From: Streptomyces pyxinicus
GTDB lineage: Bacteria; Actinomycetota; Actinomycetes; Streptomycetales; Streptomycetaceae
Assembly (NCBI RefSeq): GCF_024753135.1
Contig: NZ_JANUGP010000031.1
Span: forward strand, 20,853-84,852
Length of the DNA stretch: 64,000 bases
Direction: 5' to 3'
In this document: in pieces, positions 34,255 through 42,903 of the stretch
How the letters are laid out: each line of letters opens with the position of its first letter
Numbering within the stretch: the first letter of the stretch is position 1
Notes under the pieces: model-generated
Seen by the model: the letters and a program-made list of their open reading frames with translations, nothing else
Database searches by the model: none
What the model was told of the DNA's origin: nothing
Translations under genes and position numbers: made by a program

Positions 34255-35745
34255 TCACTCCGCCAGGCTGATCTCCCGCTTGAGGATCCTTCCGCTCGGC
34301 CCCACCGGCAGGGCGTCCGTCAGCCAGATGCGGCGCGGGTACTTGTACGCGGCCACCCGGTCGCGGACGAAGCGCTGGAGCTCCCCGGTGTCAGCCTCGG
34401 CGCCCGGCCGCAGGACCACCGCGGCGGCCACCTCCTCGCCGAGCCGCTCGTCCGGTACGCCGAGGACCGCGGCGAGGGCGACGGCCGGGTGCTCGTGCAG
34501 CACCTCCTCGATCTCGCGCGGGTAGACGTTGTAGCCGCCGCGGATGATCAGATCCTTCTTGCGGTCGACGATGTAGAGGTAGCCGTCCTCGTCGCGGCGG
34601 GCCAGGTCCCCGGTGCGCAGCCAGCCGTCGGGGATCGCGGCGGCGGTGTCCTCGGGCCGGTTCCAGTAGCCCTTCATCACGCCCGGTCCGCGCACGGCCA
34701 GTTCACCGACCTCGCCCGGCGCGACGTCCGCGCCGTCCTCGTCCAGCAGCCGCACCTCGACGTCCTTGATCGGGGTGCCGATCGACCCGGCCTTGCGGGG
34801 GCGGTCGGGGTGGTTGAACGAGACGACCGGGCTGGTCTCGGACATGCCGAAGCCCTCCAGCACCATGCAGCCGAAGCGCCGTTCGAAGCCGTGCAGGACC
34901 TCCACCGGCAGGGAGGCGCCGCCCGAGACACACATGCGCAGGCTCGACAGGCCGGCGCCGGTGTCCGGGTGCTGGAGCAGCGCGGCGTACATGGTGGGCA
35001 CGCCCTCGAAGACGGTGGCCCGGTCGCGGGCGATGGCGTCGAGGACGGTGGCCGGGTCGAAGCGCGGCACCAGCGTGAGGGAGGCGCCGTTGCGCACGGC
35101 CACGTTCATCGTGCAGGTCTGCCCGAAGATGTGGAACAGCGGGAGGCATCCCACGATCACGTCGTCCGACGTCATCCGCTGCACCTCGGTGCCGGTGACC
35201 TCGGTGTTGTGGCGCAGCCCGGCGTGGGTGAGCGCGGCACCCTTGGGGCGGCCGGTGGTGCCCGAGGTGTAGAGCAGGACGGCGATGTCGTCCCCGGCGG
35301 TGACGGCCACCTCGAACCGCGGTTCCAGGCGGGCGAGTTCGGCGGCGAAGGCGGCGGGTTCGACCGCGAGGTGCCGGACCCCGGCGGCACGCGCGCCCGC
35401 GGCTCCCGCACCGGGCGCCTGGTGCCACTCGAAGAGCAGCACGGCGCCGGAGTCCCGCAGGTGGTAGGCGCTCTCGCGCTCCTTCAGCAGCGGGTTCACC
35501 GGCACGGCGACGGCGCCGGCGCGCAGCACGGCGTAGTACAGGACCACGAACTCGGGCACGTTCGGCAGCATCAGCGCGACCCGGTCGCCGGGGCGGACGC
35601 CCTCGGTGTGCAGCAGCGTGGCGGCCTGGGCGCTGAGCCGGTCGAGTTCGGCGTAGGTGGTGGTCGTCGTCCCCAGCCGCAGCGCCGGGTGACCGGGCAG
35701 CCGGCGTGCCGTGTCCACCAGGAATTCCGCCAGGTTGGCCATCAT
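34255..35745 (-). CDS. Long-chain fatty acid-CoA ligase (ANL superfamily)
   Basis: The 496-residue enzyme has the AMP-binding P-loop LLYTSGTTGRPKGAAL, the A5 motif EGFGMSETSP, the hinge region DGYLYIVDRKKDLIIRGGYNVYPREIE and the catalytic Lys in GPSGRILKREI. It activates carboxylic acids to acyl-CoA via acyl-AMP; length and motifs fit medium/long-chain or aryl acids. Two ATGs (35745, 35742) lie in tandem; the second has the better distance to GGAGG. It is divergent from a PucR-family regulator that may control it. Confidence 0.93.
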   Translation of the reverse strand: MMANLAEFLVDTARRLPGHPALRLGTTTTTYAELDRLSAQAATLLHTEGVRPGDRVALMLPNVPEFVVLYYAVLRAGAVAVPVNPLLKERESAYHLRDSGAVLLFEWHQAPGAGAAGARAAGVRHLAVEPAAFAAELARLEPRFEVAVTAGDDIAVLLYTSGTTGRPKGAALTHAGLRHNTEVTGTEVQRMTSDDVIVGCLPLFHIFGQTCTMNVAVRNGASLTLVPRFDPATVLDAIARDRATVFEGVPTMYAALLQHPDTGAGLSSLRMCVSGGASLPVEVLHGFERRFGCMVLEGFGMSETSPVVSFNHPDRPRKAGSIGTPIKDVEVRLLDEDGADVAPGEVGELAVRGPGVMKGYWNRPEDTAAAIPDGWLRTGDLARRDEDGYLYIVDRKKDLIIRGGYNVYPREIEEVLHEHPAVALAAVLGVPDERLGEEVAAAVVLRPGAEADTGELQRFVRDRVAAYKYPRRIWLTDALPVGPSGRILKREISLAE

Positions 35746-35888
35746 GCCTCCTCGCATGCGTGCTCCACGCGCCGGCGGGTCCCGTCGCCGACGCTCCCGG
35801 CATGGTCGCGTGCGCGGGTACGGGGGTCCATGGTGGCGCCGACAGTCCGGGCGTCCCGGTGTTGTTCCGGGCCACAGTGGAGGGGCCG

Positions 35889-35900
35889 TACGCTGCGGGT
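35889..35900 (+). promoter_or_regulatory. Leaderless -10 of the PucR-family gene
   Basis: TACGCT (35889-35894) lies 6 nt before the ATG at 35901, with no ribosome site in between. Confidence 0.45.
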
Positions 35901-37067
35901 ATGGGTCTGTCGAGGGTGGGGGCCGCGCTGGGTACGCGCCTTCCGGAGCTGGGTGAGCGGACGGCGGTACGGATACGGGCGGAGGTCGCGTCGTACGCCG
36001 ACGAGACGCTCATCCCCTTCGCCTCGCTCCGGACGTCCTGCGAGGACAACGCCGAACTGCTGCTGGACCGCTTCACGTTCGGCGCCGGGCCGGACGTGGG
36101 AGCGGCGCGGCAGACAGGTCGGCTGCGCGCCGAGCAGGGCGTGCCGCTGGCGGACACCCTGCACGCCTACCGGGTCGGGTTCGAGTTCCTGTGGTCGGAG
36201 CTGGTCGACGAGGCCCGCAGGCACCCGGACGTCACGGATGCCGAACTGGTCGCCGGTTCCTCGGAGATCTGGGCGCTGTTCGGGCGGTACGCGGAGGCGG
36301 TGGCCGCCGCCTACCGCGAGGCCAGCGCGGAGTTGGCGCTCCGCCGCGAGGCGCGCCGCTCGGCCCTGGCGGAGGCGCTGTTCACCGGCGCCCTCGCCGA
36401 CCGGACGACGCCCTGGGAGGCGGCCGGGCAGCTCGGCCTGCCCGAGCGCGGGCCGTACGCGGTCGTGGCCGCGTCGGTGCCGGACCCCGGTCAGGAGCCG
36501 TTGCCGGGTATCGAGGCGGACCTGCGGCGGGCCGGGGTGCCGTCGGTGTGGCGGCTGCTGCCGGACCAGCAGATCGGGCTGGTCGCGCTGGCGCACAAGG
36601 ACGCGGAGGCGGCGGGCCTGCGGGCGCTGCGCCGGCGGCGCGCCCGGGTGGGGGTGAGCCCGACCTTCGACACGCTGCGGGACACCCCGCAGGCGCTGCG
36701 CTTCGCCCGGCTGGCGCTGACCGGGCTGCCGGGCGACGGGCCGGGGGTCACGCGCTTCGACGACAGCCCGCTCGCGATGCTGGTCGCGGCGGCCCCGGCC
36801 GAGGCGAGCCGGCTGGTCGAGCTGGCGCTCGGCCCGGTGCTAGCGCTGCCGGCGGTGGAGCGCGGCCGGCTGCTGCGGACGCTCGGCCACTGGTTCACGG
36901 CGGGCGGGGTGACGGCCCAGGCGGCGGAGCGGCTGTTCGTCCACCCCAACACGGTCCGCTACCGGCTGCGCCGCGTCGAGGAGTTGACCGGCCGCGCGCT
37001 CTCCGACCCGGTCGCCCTGGCCGACCTGGGCGCGGCGCTGTACGCCCTGCGCCTGTTGCCGGCCTGA
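35901..37067 (+). CDS. PucR/CdaR-family transcriptional regulator
   Basis: The 388-residue protein has an N-terminal helical RsbRD-like sensory domain (~15-150), a GGDEF-like middle domain (~165-285) and the PucR C-terminal helix-turn-helix (LFVHPNTVRYRLRRVEELTGR, ~345-380). Members respond to small carboxylates or purines. Divergent position next to the acyl-CoA ligase suggests it controls that gene. The leaderless ATG at 35901 is preferred over upstream in-frame starts without domain content. Confidence 0.92.
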   Translation: MGLSRVGAALGTRLPELGERTAVRIRAEVASYADETLIPFASLRTSCEDNAELLLDRFTFGAGPDVGAARQTGRLRAEQGVPLADTLHAYRVGFEFLWSELVDEARRHPDVTDAELVAGSSEIWALFGRYAEAVAAAYREASAELALRREARRSALAEALFTGALADRTTPWEAAGQLGLPERGPYAVVAASVPDPGQEPLPGIEADLRRAGVPSVWRLLPDQQIGLVALAHKDAEAAGLRALRRRRARVGVSPTFDTLRDTPQALRFARLALTGLPGDGPGVTRFDDSPLAMLVAAAPAEASRLVELALGPVLALPAVERGRLLRTLGHWFTAGGVTAQAAERLFVHPNTVRYRLRRVEELTGRALSDPVALADLGAALYALRLLPA

Positions 37068-37115
37068 GGGGAGAGGGGTGGGCGGGATGGCCGGGGGCTG
37101 GTGCCAGGACGGGCG

Positions 37116-37160
37116 CGGGAGGCCCCGCGGAACCGGAAACCGGCGTCGCAGGGCCTCCCG
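37116..37160. terminator. Bidirectional stem-loop between PucR and MMPL genes
   Basis: CGGGAGGCCC (37116-37125) is the exact reverse complement of GGGCCTCCCG (37151-37160) with a 25-nt loop, in the 115-bp gap between two convergent genes. There is no T tract, as usual in Streptomyces. Confidence 0.6.
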
Positions 37161-37182
37161 TCACACCACCCCCCGAGGCGGG

Positions 37183-39351
37183 TCAGCCGCGCTGCCCCGC
37201 GGAATCCCGGGCCACGGTGTCCCGGTCCCCGAGGGCCGGTCCGGAGCCCGCTACCGGGTTCTTCGCCCGGTCAGCATGCCCCGGCCACCAGGCGGCGTGG
37301 CCGATCAGGGCGGTCAGGCTCGGAGTGAAGAACATCGCCATGACGAACGCGGCGACCGCGATGCCGAAGGAGACCGCGAAACCCATCTCCGTGAGCAGCG
37401 CGTTGCCCGCGAGCATCATGGTGGCGAAGGTCGCGGCCAGGATGAACCCGGCCGCCGCCACGGTCGGTCCGGCGTGCCGCACGGCCATGCCGGCCGCCTC
37501 GCGCGGCTCCCGGCCCTCCCGGGCCTCCTCGCGGAGCCGGGCGATCATGAGGATGTTGTAGTCGGTGCCGATGGCGACCACGAAGAGATACATGATCACC
37601 GGGAGCATGAACATCAGGCCCGAATGACCCTGCCCCGCCTGGAAGATCCACACGGTGGCGCCGAGGGTGGCTCCGAAGCCGAGGCCCACGGAGGCGATCA
37701 GGTACCAGGGGGCGACCACGCTGCGCAGCAGCAGCCCCAGGATGACCATGATCAGTACGGCCGCGACGGGGAAGACGGTGCGGTAGTCGTGGTTGACCGC
37801 CGTGTCGATGTCCTTGTAGATCGCGGACATGCCGCCGACCAGTGCCTCGGTGCCGGGGGGCGCGTCGGAGTGCGCGACGTCGCGGACCCGCTGAACCGTG
37901 TCGATCGCCTTGTCCGTCGACGCCTCGTCCTTGAGCGTGACCGTGAAGTCGGCGGTGGTGCCGGTCTTGTCGACCTGGGTGAGCCGGGCGTTCGCCACTC
38001 CCTCCACGGCCCCGAGCTTGCGTGCGTAGTCCCCGAAGCCGGCCTTGTCCAGGGGCTTGCCGCCGGTGCTGGACAGGTAGACGTCGGTGGGCGCGGCGGC
38101 ACCGGCCGAGTACGCCCGCTGCATCCGGTCCTGGACGACCATGGACTCCTTGGTCTTGGGCATGGAGCCCGACGCCAGGTCGAACGTGGCGTTGAAGCCG
38201 AAGGTGCCGACGGACAGCCCGACCAGCACGAGCCCGGAGAGCGCCGCCGTCAGGGCCGGGCGGCGCCGCACCCCGCGACCGAGGGCCGCGAAGCGGGCGT
38301 TCTCCGGTTCCCGCTGCCAGGACTTGGAGGGCCAGAAGACCTTCGGGCCGATGAGGGACACCACGGCCGGGATGAGGGTGAGGCCCGCGACCAGGGTGGC
38401 CGCCACGGCGATGGCGAGCGCGGGGCCCATCTGCTTGAGGAAGCCCAGCGTGGACAGCACCAGCGCCAGGAACGCGATGATGACCGCGCCGGCCGCGGAG
38501 GCGATGGCCTCGCCGACCCGGCCGACCGCGTTCACCATGGCGAGCTTCGGTTCGTCACCGGCGCGCAGGCGTTCGCGGTAGCGGAAGATCAGGAAGAGGA
38601 AGTAGTCCGTTCCCACGCCGAACAGGACGACGATGAGGATGGACGAGATCGAGCTGTTGGCCTGGAGGTCGAACAGCTTGGTGGCGTACGCGATGAGCCC
38701 GTTGGCGATGGCGGACACCAGGCCGATCAGGATCAGCGGCAGGACGGCCAGGATCGGCGCCCGGAAGATGATCAGCAGGGTCACCAGGATGATGGCGAAG
38801 GTGCCGATCCCGATGAGGGCCTGTCCGCGCTTGGAGGAGTCCTCCTGGTCGAGGGCCTGCGCGGCGGAGCCGCCGAGCCTGACCTCCAGGTGGGTGCCCT
38901 TGGCCAGGCCCTTGACCTCCTGGCGCAACTCCTTGGCCGCGTCGGACTGTTCGGGCTGGCCGGCCTTCTTGCTGTCCATCTGCACCAGGGTCAGGTCGTA
39001 CCTGCCGTCCTTGGACGGCTGGCCGGGGACGACCTTCTGCACCTGGTCGATGTGCTTCTCGCCCAGTCGGGCGGTGATCCGGGCGACGTCCTTCTTGTCG
39101 GCGGCGGTCAGCCGGCCGCCGTCGGTGCGCTGGTAGAGCGCGATGGCGGAGGGGGTGAAGGCGCTGGGGAAAGCCTTCTCCTGGAGCTGTGCCGCCTTGA
39201 TGGACTCGTAACTCTTCGGCAGGAAGCTGCTCTCGTCGCTGTTCGAGGGCAGACTCGGGGCGGTGGCGACGATCGCCACCGCGGCGATCAGCCAAGCGAC
39301 GATCGTCCAGACGGGATGTCGGACGACGGTGTTGCCTATTCGTCGGAACAT
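37183..39351 (-). CDS. MMPL-family RND transporter
   Basis: The 722-residue protein has the MMPL plan: TM1, a large extracytoplasmic loop (~40-185), TM2-6, a second loop (~385-540), TM7-12. The proton-relay GTDY motifs occur in both halves (VGTDYFLFLIFRYRE and IGTDYNILMIARLREE). MMPL proteins export lipids, siderophores or other hydrophobic molecules. The ATG at 39351 follows AGGAGG. There is no adjacent biosynthetic partner, so the cargo is unknown. Confidence 0.93.
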   Translation of the reverse strand: MFRRIGNTVVRHPVWTIVAWLIAAVAIVATAPSLPSNSDESSFLPKSYESIKAAQLQEKAFPSAFTPSAIALYQRTDGGRLTAADKKDVARITARLGEKHIDQVQKVVPGQPSKDGRYDLTLVQMDSKKAGQPEQSDAAKELRQEVKGLAKGTHLEVRLGGSAAQALDQEDSSKRGQALIGIGTFAIILVTLLIIFRAPILAVLPLILIGLVSAIANGLIAYATKLFDLQANSSISSILIVVLFGVGTDYFLFLIFRYRERLRAGDEPKLAMVNAVGRVGEAIASAAGAVIIAFLALVLSTLGFLKQMGPALAIAVAATLVAGLTLIPAVVSLIGPKVFWPSKSWQREPENARFAALGRGVRRRPALTAALSGLVLVGLSVGTFGFNATFDLASGSMPKTKESMVVQDRMQRAYSAGAAAPTDVYLSSTGGKPLDKAGFGDYARKLGAVEGVANARLTQVDKTGTTADFTVTLKDEASTDKAIDTVQRVRDVAHSDAPPGTEALVGGMSAIYKDIDTAVNHDYRTVFPVAAVLIMVILGLLLRSVVAPWYLIASVGLGFGATLGATVWIFQAGQGHSGLMFMLPVIMYLFVVAIGTDYNILMIARLREEAREGREPREAAGMAVRHAGPTVAAAGFILAATFATMMLAGNALLTEMGFAVSFGIAVAAFVMAMFFTPSLTALIGHAAWWPGHADRAKNPVAGSGPALGDRDTVARDSAGQRG

Positions 39352-39658
39352 GCGGAAGGTCCTCCTGGGCAGGAAGATCACCGCAGCCCGGGGAGCGGTT
39401 CCCTGGCATCGGCGACCCCGGCCGGCACGCGGTGCGGTCCGGCCGAACGGTTGTCTTGCGCCACATCGTAGTGACCGCACATCAACGGCGCGGAGGCGGA
39501 GGTGACTTGTGACGTGCGCGTGTCGCGGGACATGGCGGCCGCTTCGCACACACACCCGCCCTCTCAGGCCAAGACGAGGCATCCCCGGGCTGAACCAAGT
39601 GGAAACAGGTCTACCGGCCCGTATGATCCGGGTGTCGGGCACCCCGAATGGAGGACTT
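39352..39658. promoter_or_regulatory. Divergent promoter region between MMPL and winged-helix genes
   Basis: The 307-bp gap holds no gene. A good -10 (TATGAT, 39622-39627) lies 31 nt before the ATG of the rightward gene, with GGAGG just before the start codon. No clear -35, operator or palindrome was found. Confidence 0.45.
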
Positions 39659-40384
39659 ATGCCTGAGAACACTTCGTCCGCCACCGAGTTGACATCCCAG
39701 TATGTCCATCAGGTGGCCGGTGATCTCGAACAGAACGTCAAGGAACAGGACCGCGTCAGCGGCGACATCGCAGCGCTGCAAGAGCAGTTGGCGACCCTGC
39801 AGCGCGATCACACCATCCTGGTGAGCATGCAGCAGGCCCTCGGTGTGGCGACCACGGCCGGCGCGGTCACCGAGCCGGCCGTGCCGGCTCCCCGCAAGAA
39901 GAGCGCCACAGCGTCCACGCGCTCGGCTCCGGAGACCGGCAAGCGCCGGGGCGGCAAGGCGTCCGCCGCCTCCGGCACCGGGAAGCCGGCCGCCAAGAAG
40001 ACCGCGACCAGGACGGTGGCCAAGGCCTCGGCTAAGACCAGCGCCGGGAGCGGTGCCAAGGCCGGCGCCGACGCCGACACCAAGCCGGCCGCCGGCAAGG
40101 CCGCTTCCCCGGCCGCCCAGCCCACTCTCGTCGAACTCGTCCGCGGGCACCTCGCCCAGCAGAGCGAACCCCGCTCCGCGGCCGAGGTCGCCGAGGCGCT
40201 GACCAAGGCCCACCCGGACCGGGAGATCCAGACCAAGGTCATCCGCACCACCCTGGAGAACCTGGTCGCCCGGAACAGTGCCCAACGCACCAAGCAGGGC
40301 ACGTCCGTCTTCTACACCGTCCCCGACACGAAGCGGTCGGAGCAGGCCGAGGACGGCAAGGCGGCGGAGTCTCCCGCCGGTTGA
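39659..40384 (+). CDS. Coiled-coil / Lys-Ala-rich / winged-helix protein (histone H1-like layout)
   Basis: The 241-residue protein has three parts: an N-terminal helical coiled coil (~15-65, GDLEQNVKEQDRVSGDIAAL), a long Lys/Ala/Thr-rich low-complexity linker (~80-155, KKTATRTVAKASAKTSAG) and a C-terminal winged helix (~160-225, LVELVRGHLAQQSEPRSAAEV ... VIRTTLENLVARN). The basic tail plus winged helix recalls bacterial histone-H1-like nucleoid proteins. It is probably DNA-binding, either as regulator or nucleoid protein. Confidence 0.82.
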   Translation: MPENTSSATELTSQYVHQVAGDLEQNVKEQDRVSGDIAALQEQLATLQRDHTILVSMQQALGVATTAGAVTEPAVPAPRKKSATASTRSAPETGKRRGGKASAASGTGKPAAKKTATRTVAKASAKTSAGSGAKAGADADTKPAAGKAASPAAQPTLVELVRGHLAQQSEPRSAAEVAEALTKAHPDREIQTKVIRTTLENLVARNSAQRTKQGTSVFYTVPDTKRSEQAEDGKAAESPAG

Positions 40385-40418
40385 CCGACACGATGTCGTC
40401 CACTTCCCCCGCCGGGCG

Positions 40419-40441
40419 CGCCCCGCACGGTCCGCGGGGCG
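40419..40441. terminator. Stem-loop between convergent genes
   Basis: CGCCCCGC (40419-40426) and GCGGGGCG (40434-40441) form a perfect 8-bp stem with a 7-nt loop, between the winged-helix gene and the MFS gene, which converge here. No T tract. Confidence 0.6.
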
Positions 40442-40477
40442 AGTGGCCGCACACGCGCCGAGGGACGCGTGGGTCGG

Positions 40478-41668
40478 TCAGCGGACCTGGCCGGGCGGAC
40501 GACGGGGCCCCGGGCGGGCGACACCGACCAGCGCCGCGAAGGCGGACACGCCGACCGCCAGCGGCAAGGAGCGGGGGGCGAGCGGGCCGGCGAGGGCCGC
40601 TCCCGCCGCGAAGCCGGTGATCTTCAGGCTGGCACCGGTGGTGAAGACCTGGCCGCGCAGCCGCTCCGGCGCCTCCCGGTGCCGTATCGCGAACAGCGCG
40701 GTGAGCTGCGGGCCTTCGCCGATGCCGGCGACGACGAGGGCGGCCACGAGTGCGACCGGGCGGCCCAGTGCCGCCAGTGCCGCCGCGCCGGACTGCAGCA
40801 GGGCACCGGCCCGGACGATCGTGTCGGGGGCCAGGGCGCGCGGGAACCGCGCCAGGACGGCGTTGGCCGCGAGGGCGGCGCCCGCGGTGCAGGACGTCAG
40901 CAGCACGGCCCGGCCGGCCCCGCCGAGGAGCCGCTCGCCCAGTACCGGCAGGCAGGCGGTCAGCATCCCCTGGGCCGCGCAGCACAGGACGGAGGTCAGG
41001 GTCGCCTCGGCCAGCCGCCTGTTGCGGACGACGGTCCGCAGGCCCGCGGTGAGGTCGTCGAGGAGCGAGGAGGCCTTGCGGGTGTCCCGGCGCCCTGCGG
41101 TCGGGGTGCCCCCGGGCATCCGCCATGCCAGGGGTACCGCGCAGCCGACCAGCAGGGCCGCCGCTACCACGGCCGCCGGTGCGCCGCGGAGTTGCGCGGC
41201 GCCGCCCGCGAGCGCCGGGCCGGTGAGGCTCGCCGCGGCGAAGGTCGCGGCGTCGAGCGCGTTGGCGCGGGGCAGCCGGCGGGCATCGGTCACGACGTGG
41301 GGCAGCCGGGCCGTCCAGCCGCCCGAGAGCGCCGGTCCGAACAGTCCGGTCAGCACGGCGACCGGGACGACGAGGGAGAAGGGCAGCCGGCCGAGGCAGC
41401 CGAGGATCGCGGCGAGGCCGCCGGCGTAGAGGGCGAGTGCCGCCGCCAGCAGCCGGCCGGGGTGTTCCGCCCGGTCGAGCAGGGCGCCCAGCACCGGGCC
41501 GCCCGCGGCAGCGGCCGCCGTGATCCCGGCCAGCAGCGAGGAGGCCTGCGCGGCGGAACCGGCGAGCGCGAACCCGGCCAGCAGCAGGGCCGGTCCGGAC
41601 ATCTCGTCACCGGCGCGGGCGACCGTCGCGCCGAGGAGATAGACCCCGAGGGGGTGACGTCTCCGCAC
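40478..41668 (-). CDS. MFS transporter
   Basis: The 396-residue protein has 12 predicted TM helices and resembles DHA-type exporters (GPVLGALLDRAEHPGRLLAAALALYAGG; the loop after helix 2). I prefer the GTG at 41668, which lies 7 nt behind a TACCGT -10 on the minus strand; a TTG at 41695 is the longer choice. It is divergent from the CGNR regulator with facing promoters, so that protein may control it. The substrate is unknown. Confidence 0.85.
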   Translation of the reverse strand: MRRRHPLGVYLLGATVARAGDEMSGPALLLAGFALAGSAAQASSLLAGITAAAAAGGPVLGALLDRAEHPGRLLAAALALYAGGLAAILGCLGRLPFSLVVPVAVLTGLFGPALSGGWTARLPHVVTDARRLPRANALDAATFAAASLTGPALAGGAAQLRGAPAAVVAAALLVGCAVPLAWRMPGGTPTAGRRDTRKASSLLDDLTAGLRTVVRNRRLAEATLTSVLCCAAQGMLTACLPVLGERLLGGAGRAVLLTSCTAGAALAANAVLARFPRALAPDTIVRAGALLQSGAAALAALGRPVALVAALVVAGIGEGPQLTALFAIRHREAPERLRGQVFTTGASLKITGFAAGAALAGPLAPRSLPLAVGVSAFAALVGVARPGPRRPPGQVR

Positions 41669-41675
41669 CGGCGAG

Positions 41676-41724
41676 ACGGTACGGAGGTAACTCAATGGTG
41701 CGCAATATGCGTTACATTCGGCGG
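41676..41724. promoter_or_regulatory. Facing leaderless promoters of the MFS and CGNR genes
   Basis: On the minus strand TACCGT (41681-41676) lies 7 nt before the MFS GTG. On the plus strand TACATT (41713-41718) lies 6 nt before the CGNR GTG at 41725. The two promoters overlap back to back within 50 bp. Confidence 0.55.
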
Positions 41725-42312
41725 GTGTCCTACGACGACCCGGCCACCCGGCACTCCGTCCTGACGACGGCCCGCCGCACCGCCGCCCTCGTGAACGCCC
41801 TCTCCGGGGAGTGCCCCGAGCCCGACGAGGTGTCCGGCGTGCTGCGCGCGTACGGCGAGCCGGAGCCCCTGCGGCTCGACACCGGCGACGTCTCGGGGAT
41901 GCGCGCGGTCGCCGCGCTGCTGCGGGAAGTGTTCGCCGCCGAGGACGCCGGGCAGGCCGCGGGTGTCCTCAACCGCCTGCTGCGGGACGGCACCGGTCCG
42001 CTCCGGCTGACCTCGCACGGCGGGGACAGCCCCTGGCATCCGCATCTCGACCGCGATGACGACGCGCCCTGGGACGAGTGGTTCCTCGCCTCCTCCTGCA
42101 TGGCGCTGACCGTCCTCGTCTGGGACCGTCAGCTGCCGCCCGGCCGCGTCTGCGCCTCCCGCGCCTGCGCGGACGTCTTCGTCACCTTGGGGCGTGGCCC
42201 CGAGCGGCGCTACTGCTCCCGCCGGTGCGCGACCCGGGAACGCGTCGCGGCGCACCGGCGTGCCGGGCAGTCGCCTCGGGATCCGGCCACCGGAACACGC
42301 CGGGACGGGTGA
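41725..42312 (+). CDS. CGNR zinc-finger regulator (ABATE-like domain)
   Basis: The 195-residue protein has an N-terminal stress-linked ABATE-type domain (HSVLTTARRTAALVNALSGE) and a C-terminal zinc finger of the CGNR type: CASRACADVF and RYCSRRCATRERVAAHR, four cysteines. The GTG at 41725 is chosen by its leaderless -10; in-frame ATGs upstream (41695, 41707) lie on or before that -10. It may control the divergent MFS exporter. Confidence 0.85.
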   Translation: MSYDDPATRHSVLTTARRTAALVNALSGECPEPDEVSGVLRAYGEPEPLRLDTGDVSGMRAVAALLREVFAAEDAGQAAGVLNRLLRDGTGPLRLTSHGGDSPWHPHLDRDDDAPWDEWFLASSCMALTVLVWDRQLPPGRVCASRACADVFVTLGRGPERRYCSRRCATRERVAAHRRAGQSPRDPATGTRRDG

Positions 42313-42903
42313 GGTGCCCCTTTTGTCGCCGTCCGTCCTCGGCGCCGCGGCCGTGTGAGACGGGGCCCGGGCACACGGTTTCCCCGCGCTCGCGCCGTCC
42401 GGCGCGCCGGTGTGGTGACGGTGACGGCGTCGCCATGACACGAGCGTGGCGGTTCGGGTGGTTATGTCGCACGCCGGGCGCGAGATCCACGCACCCCTCC
42501 CCCTGGCGAATTTCAAAGGATCTTCACGGAACGACAGCACCGCGTCCACGACCCGCGCGGTGGCGGAAACTCGCGTTTGCACTTCGCGGGTAATCCGACA
42601 CAAAGCGGCAGCAACGCCGGTGACGGATCGTGCGCATGCCCCGGCACCCCGTCATTCACCAGGGAATCTGTCGGCGGGCCGGCCGCCGCAACCGCTTGCG
42701 CGAAAAAGCGGAATTCATGATTCTGTCGAGCGAACGGTATCGCACGGCAAATCGCCCCACCAGGTTACGGTCAATTGCAGCCAACCTGGCCCGTAGCCCT
42801 ACCCCGCGCTGGGGACGATGTCCTAGATTCGGCGCAGGAATTCGATCCTGAGCAAGGTTGTCACCAGCAGCTTTGGCGGTCAAAGACGATCACCGGGAGC
42901 GGA
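42313..42903. promoter_or_regulatory. 591-bp intergenic region before the Crp-family gene
   Basis: The region is richer in A/T than its surroundings. It holds the 7-bp inverted repeat CCAGGTT/AACCTGG (42760-42766 and 42783-42789; 16-nt spacer) and a -10 TAGATT (42824-42829), leaving a 74-nt leader to the ATG. The repeat sits just upstream of the expected -35, so it could be an activator or self-control site. No credible gene was found. Confidence 0.5.

Noticed and set aside
42760..42789. Canonical CRP site (TGTGA-N6-TCACA) for the Crp-family gene
   Set aside because: The inverted repeat present has arms CCAGGTT/AACCTGG with wider spacing; it was reported as a generic repeat only.
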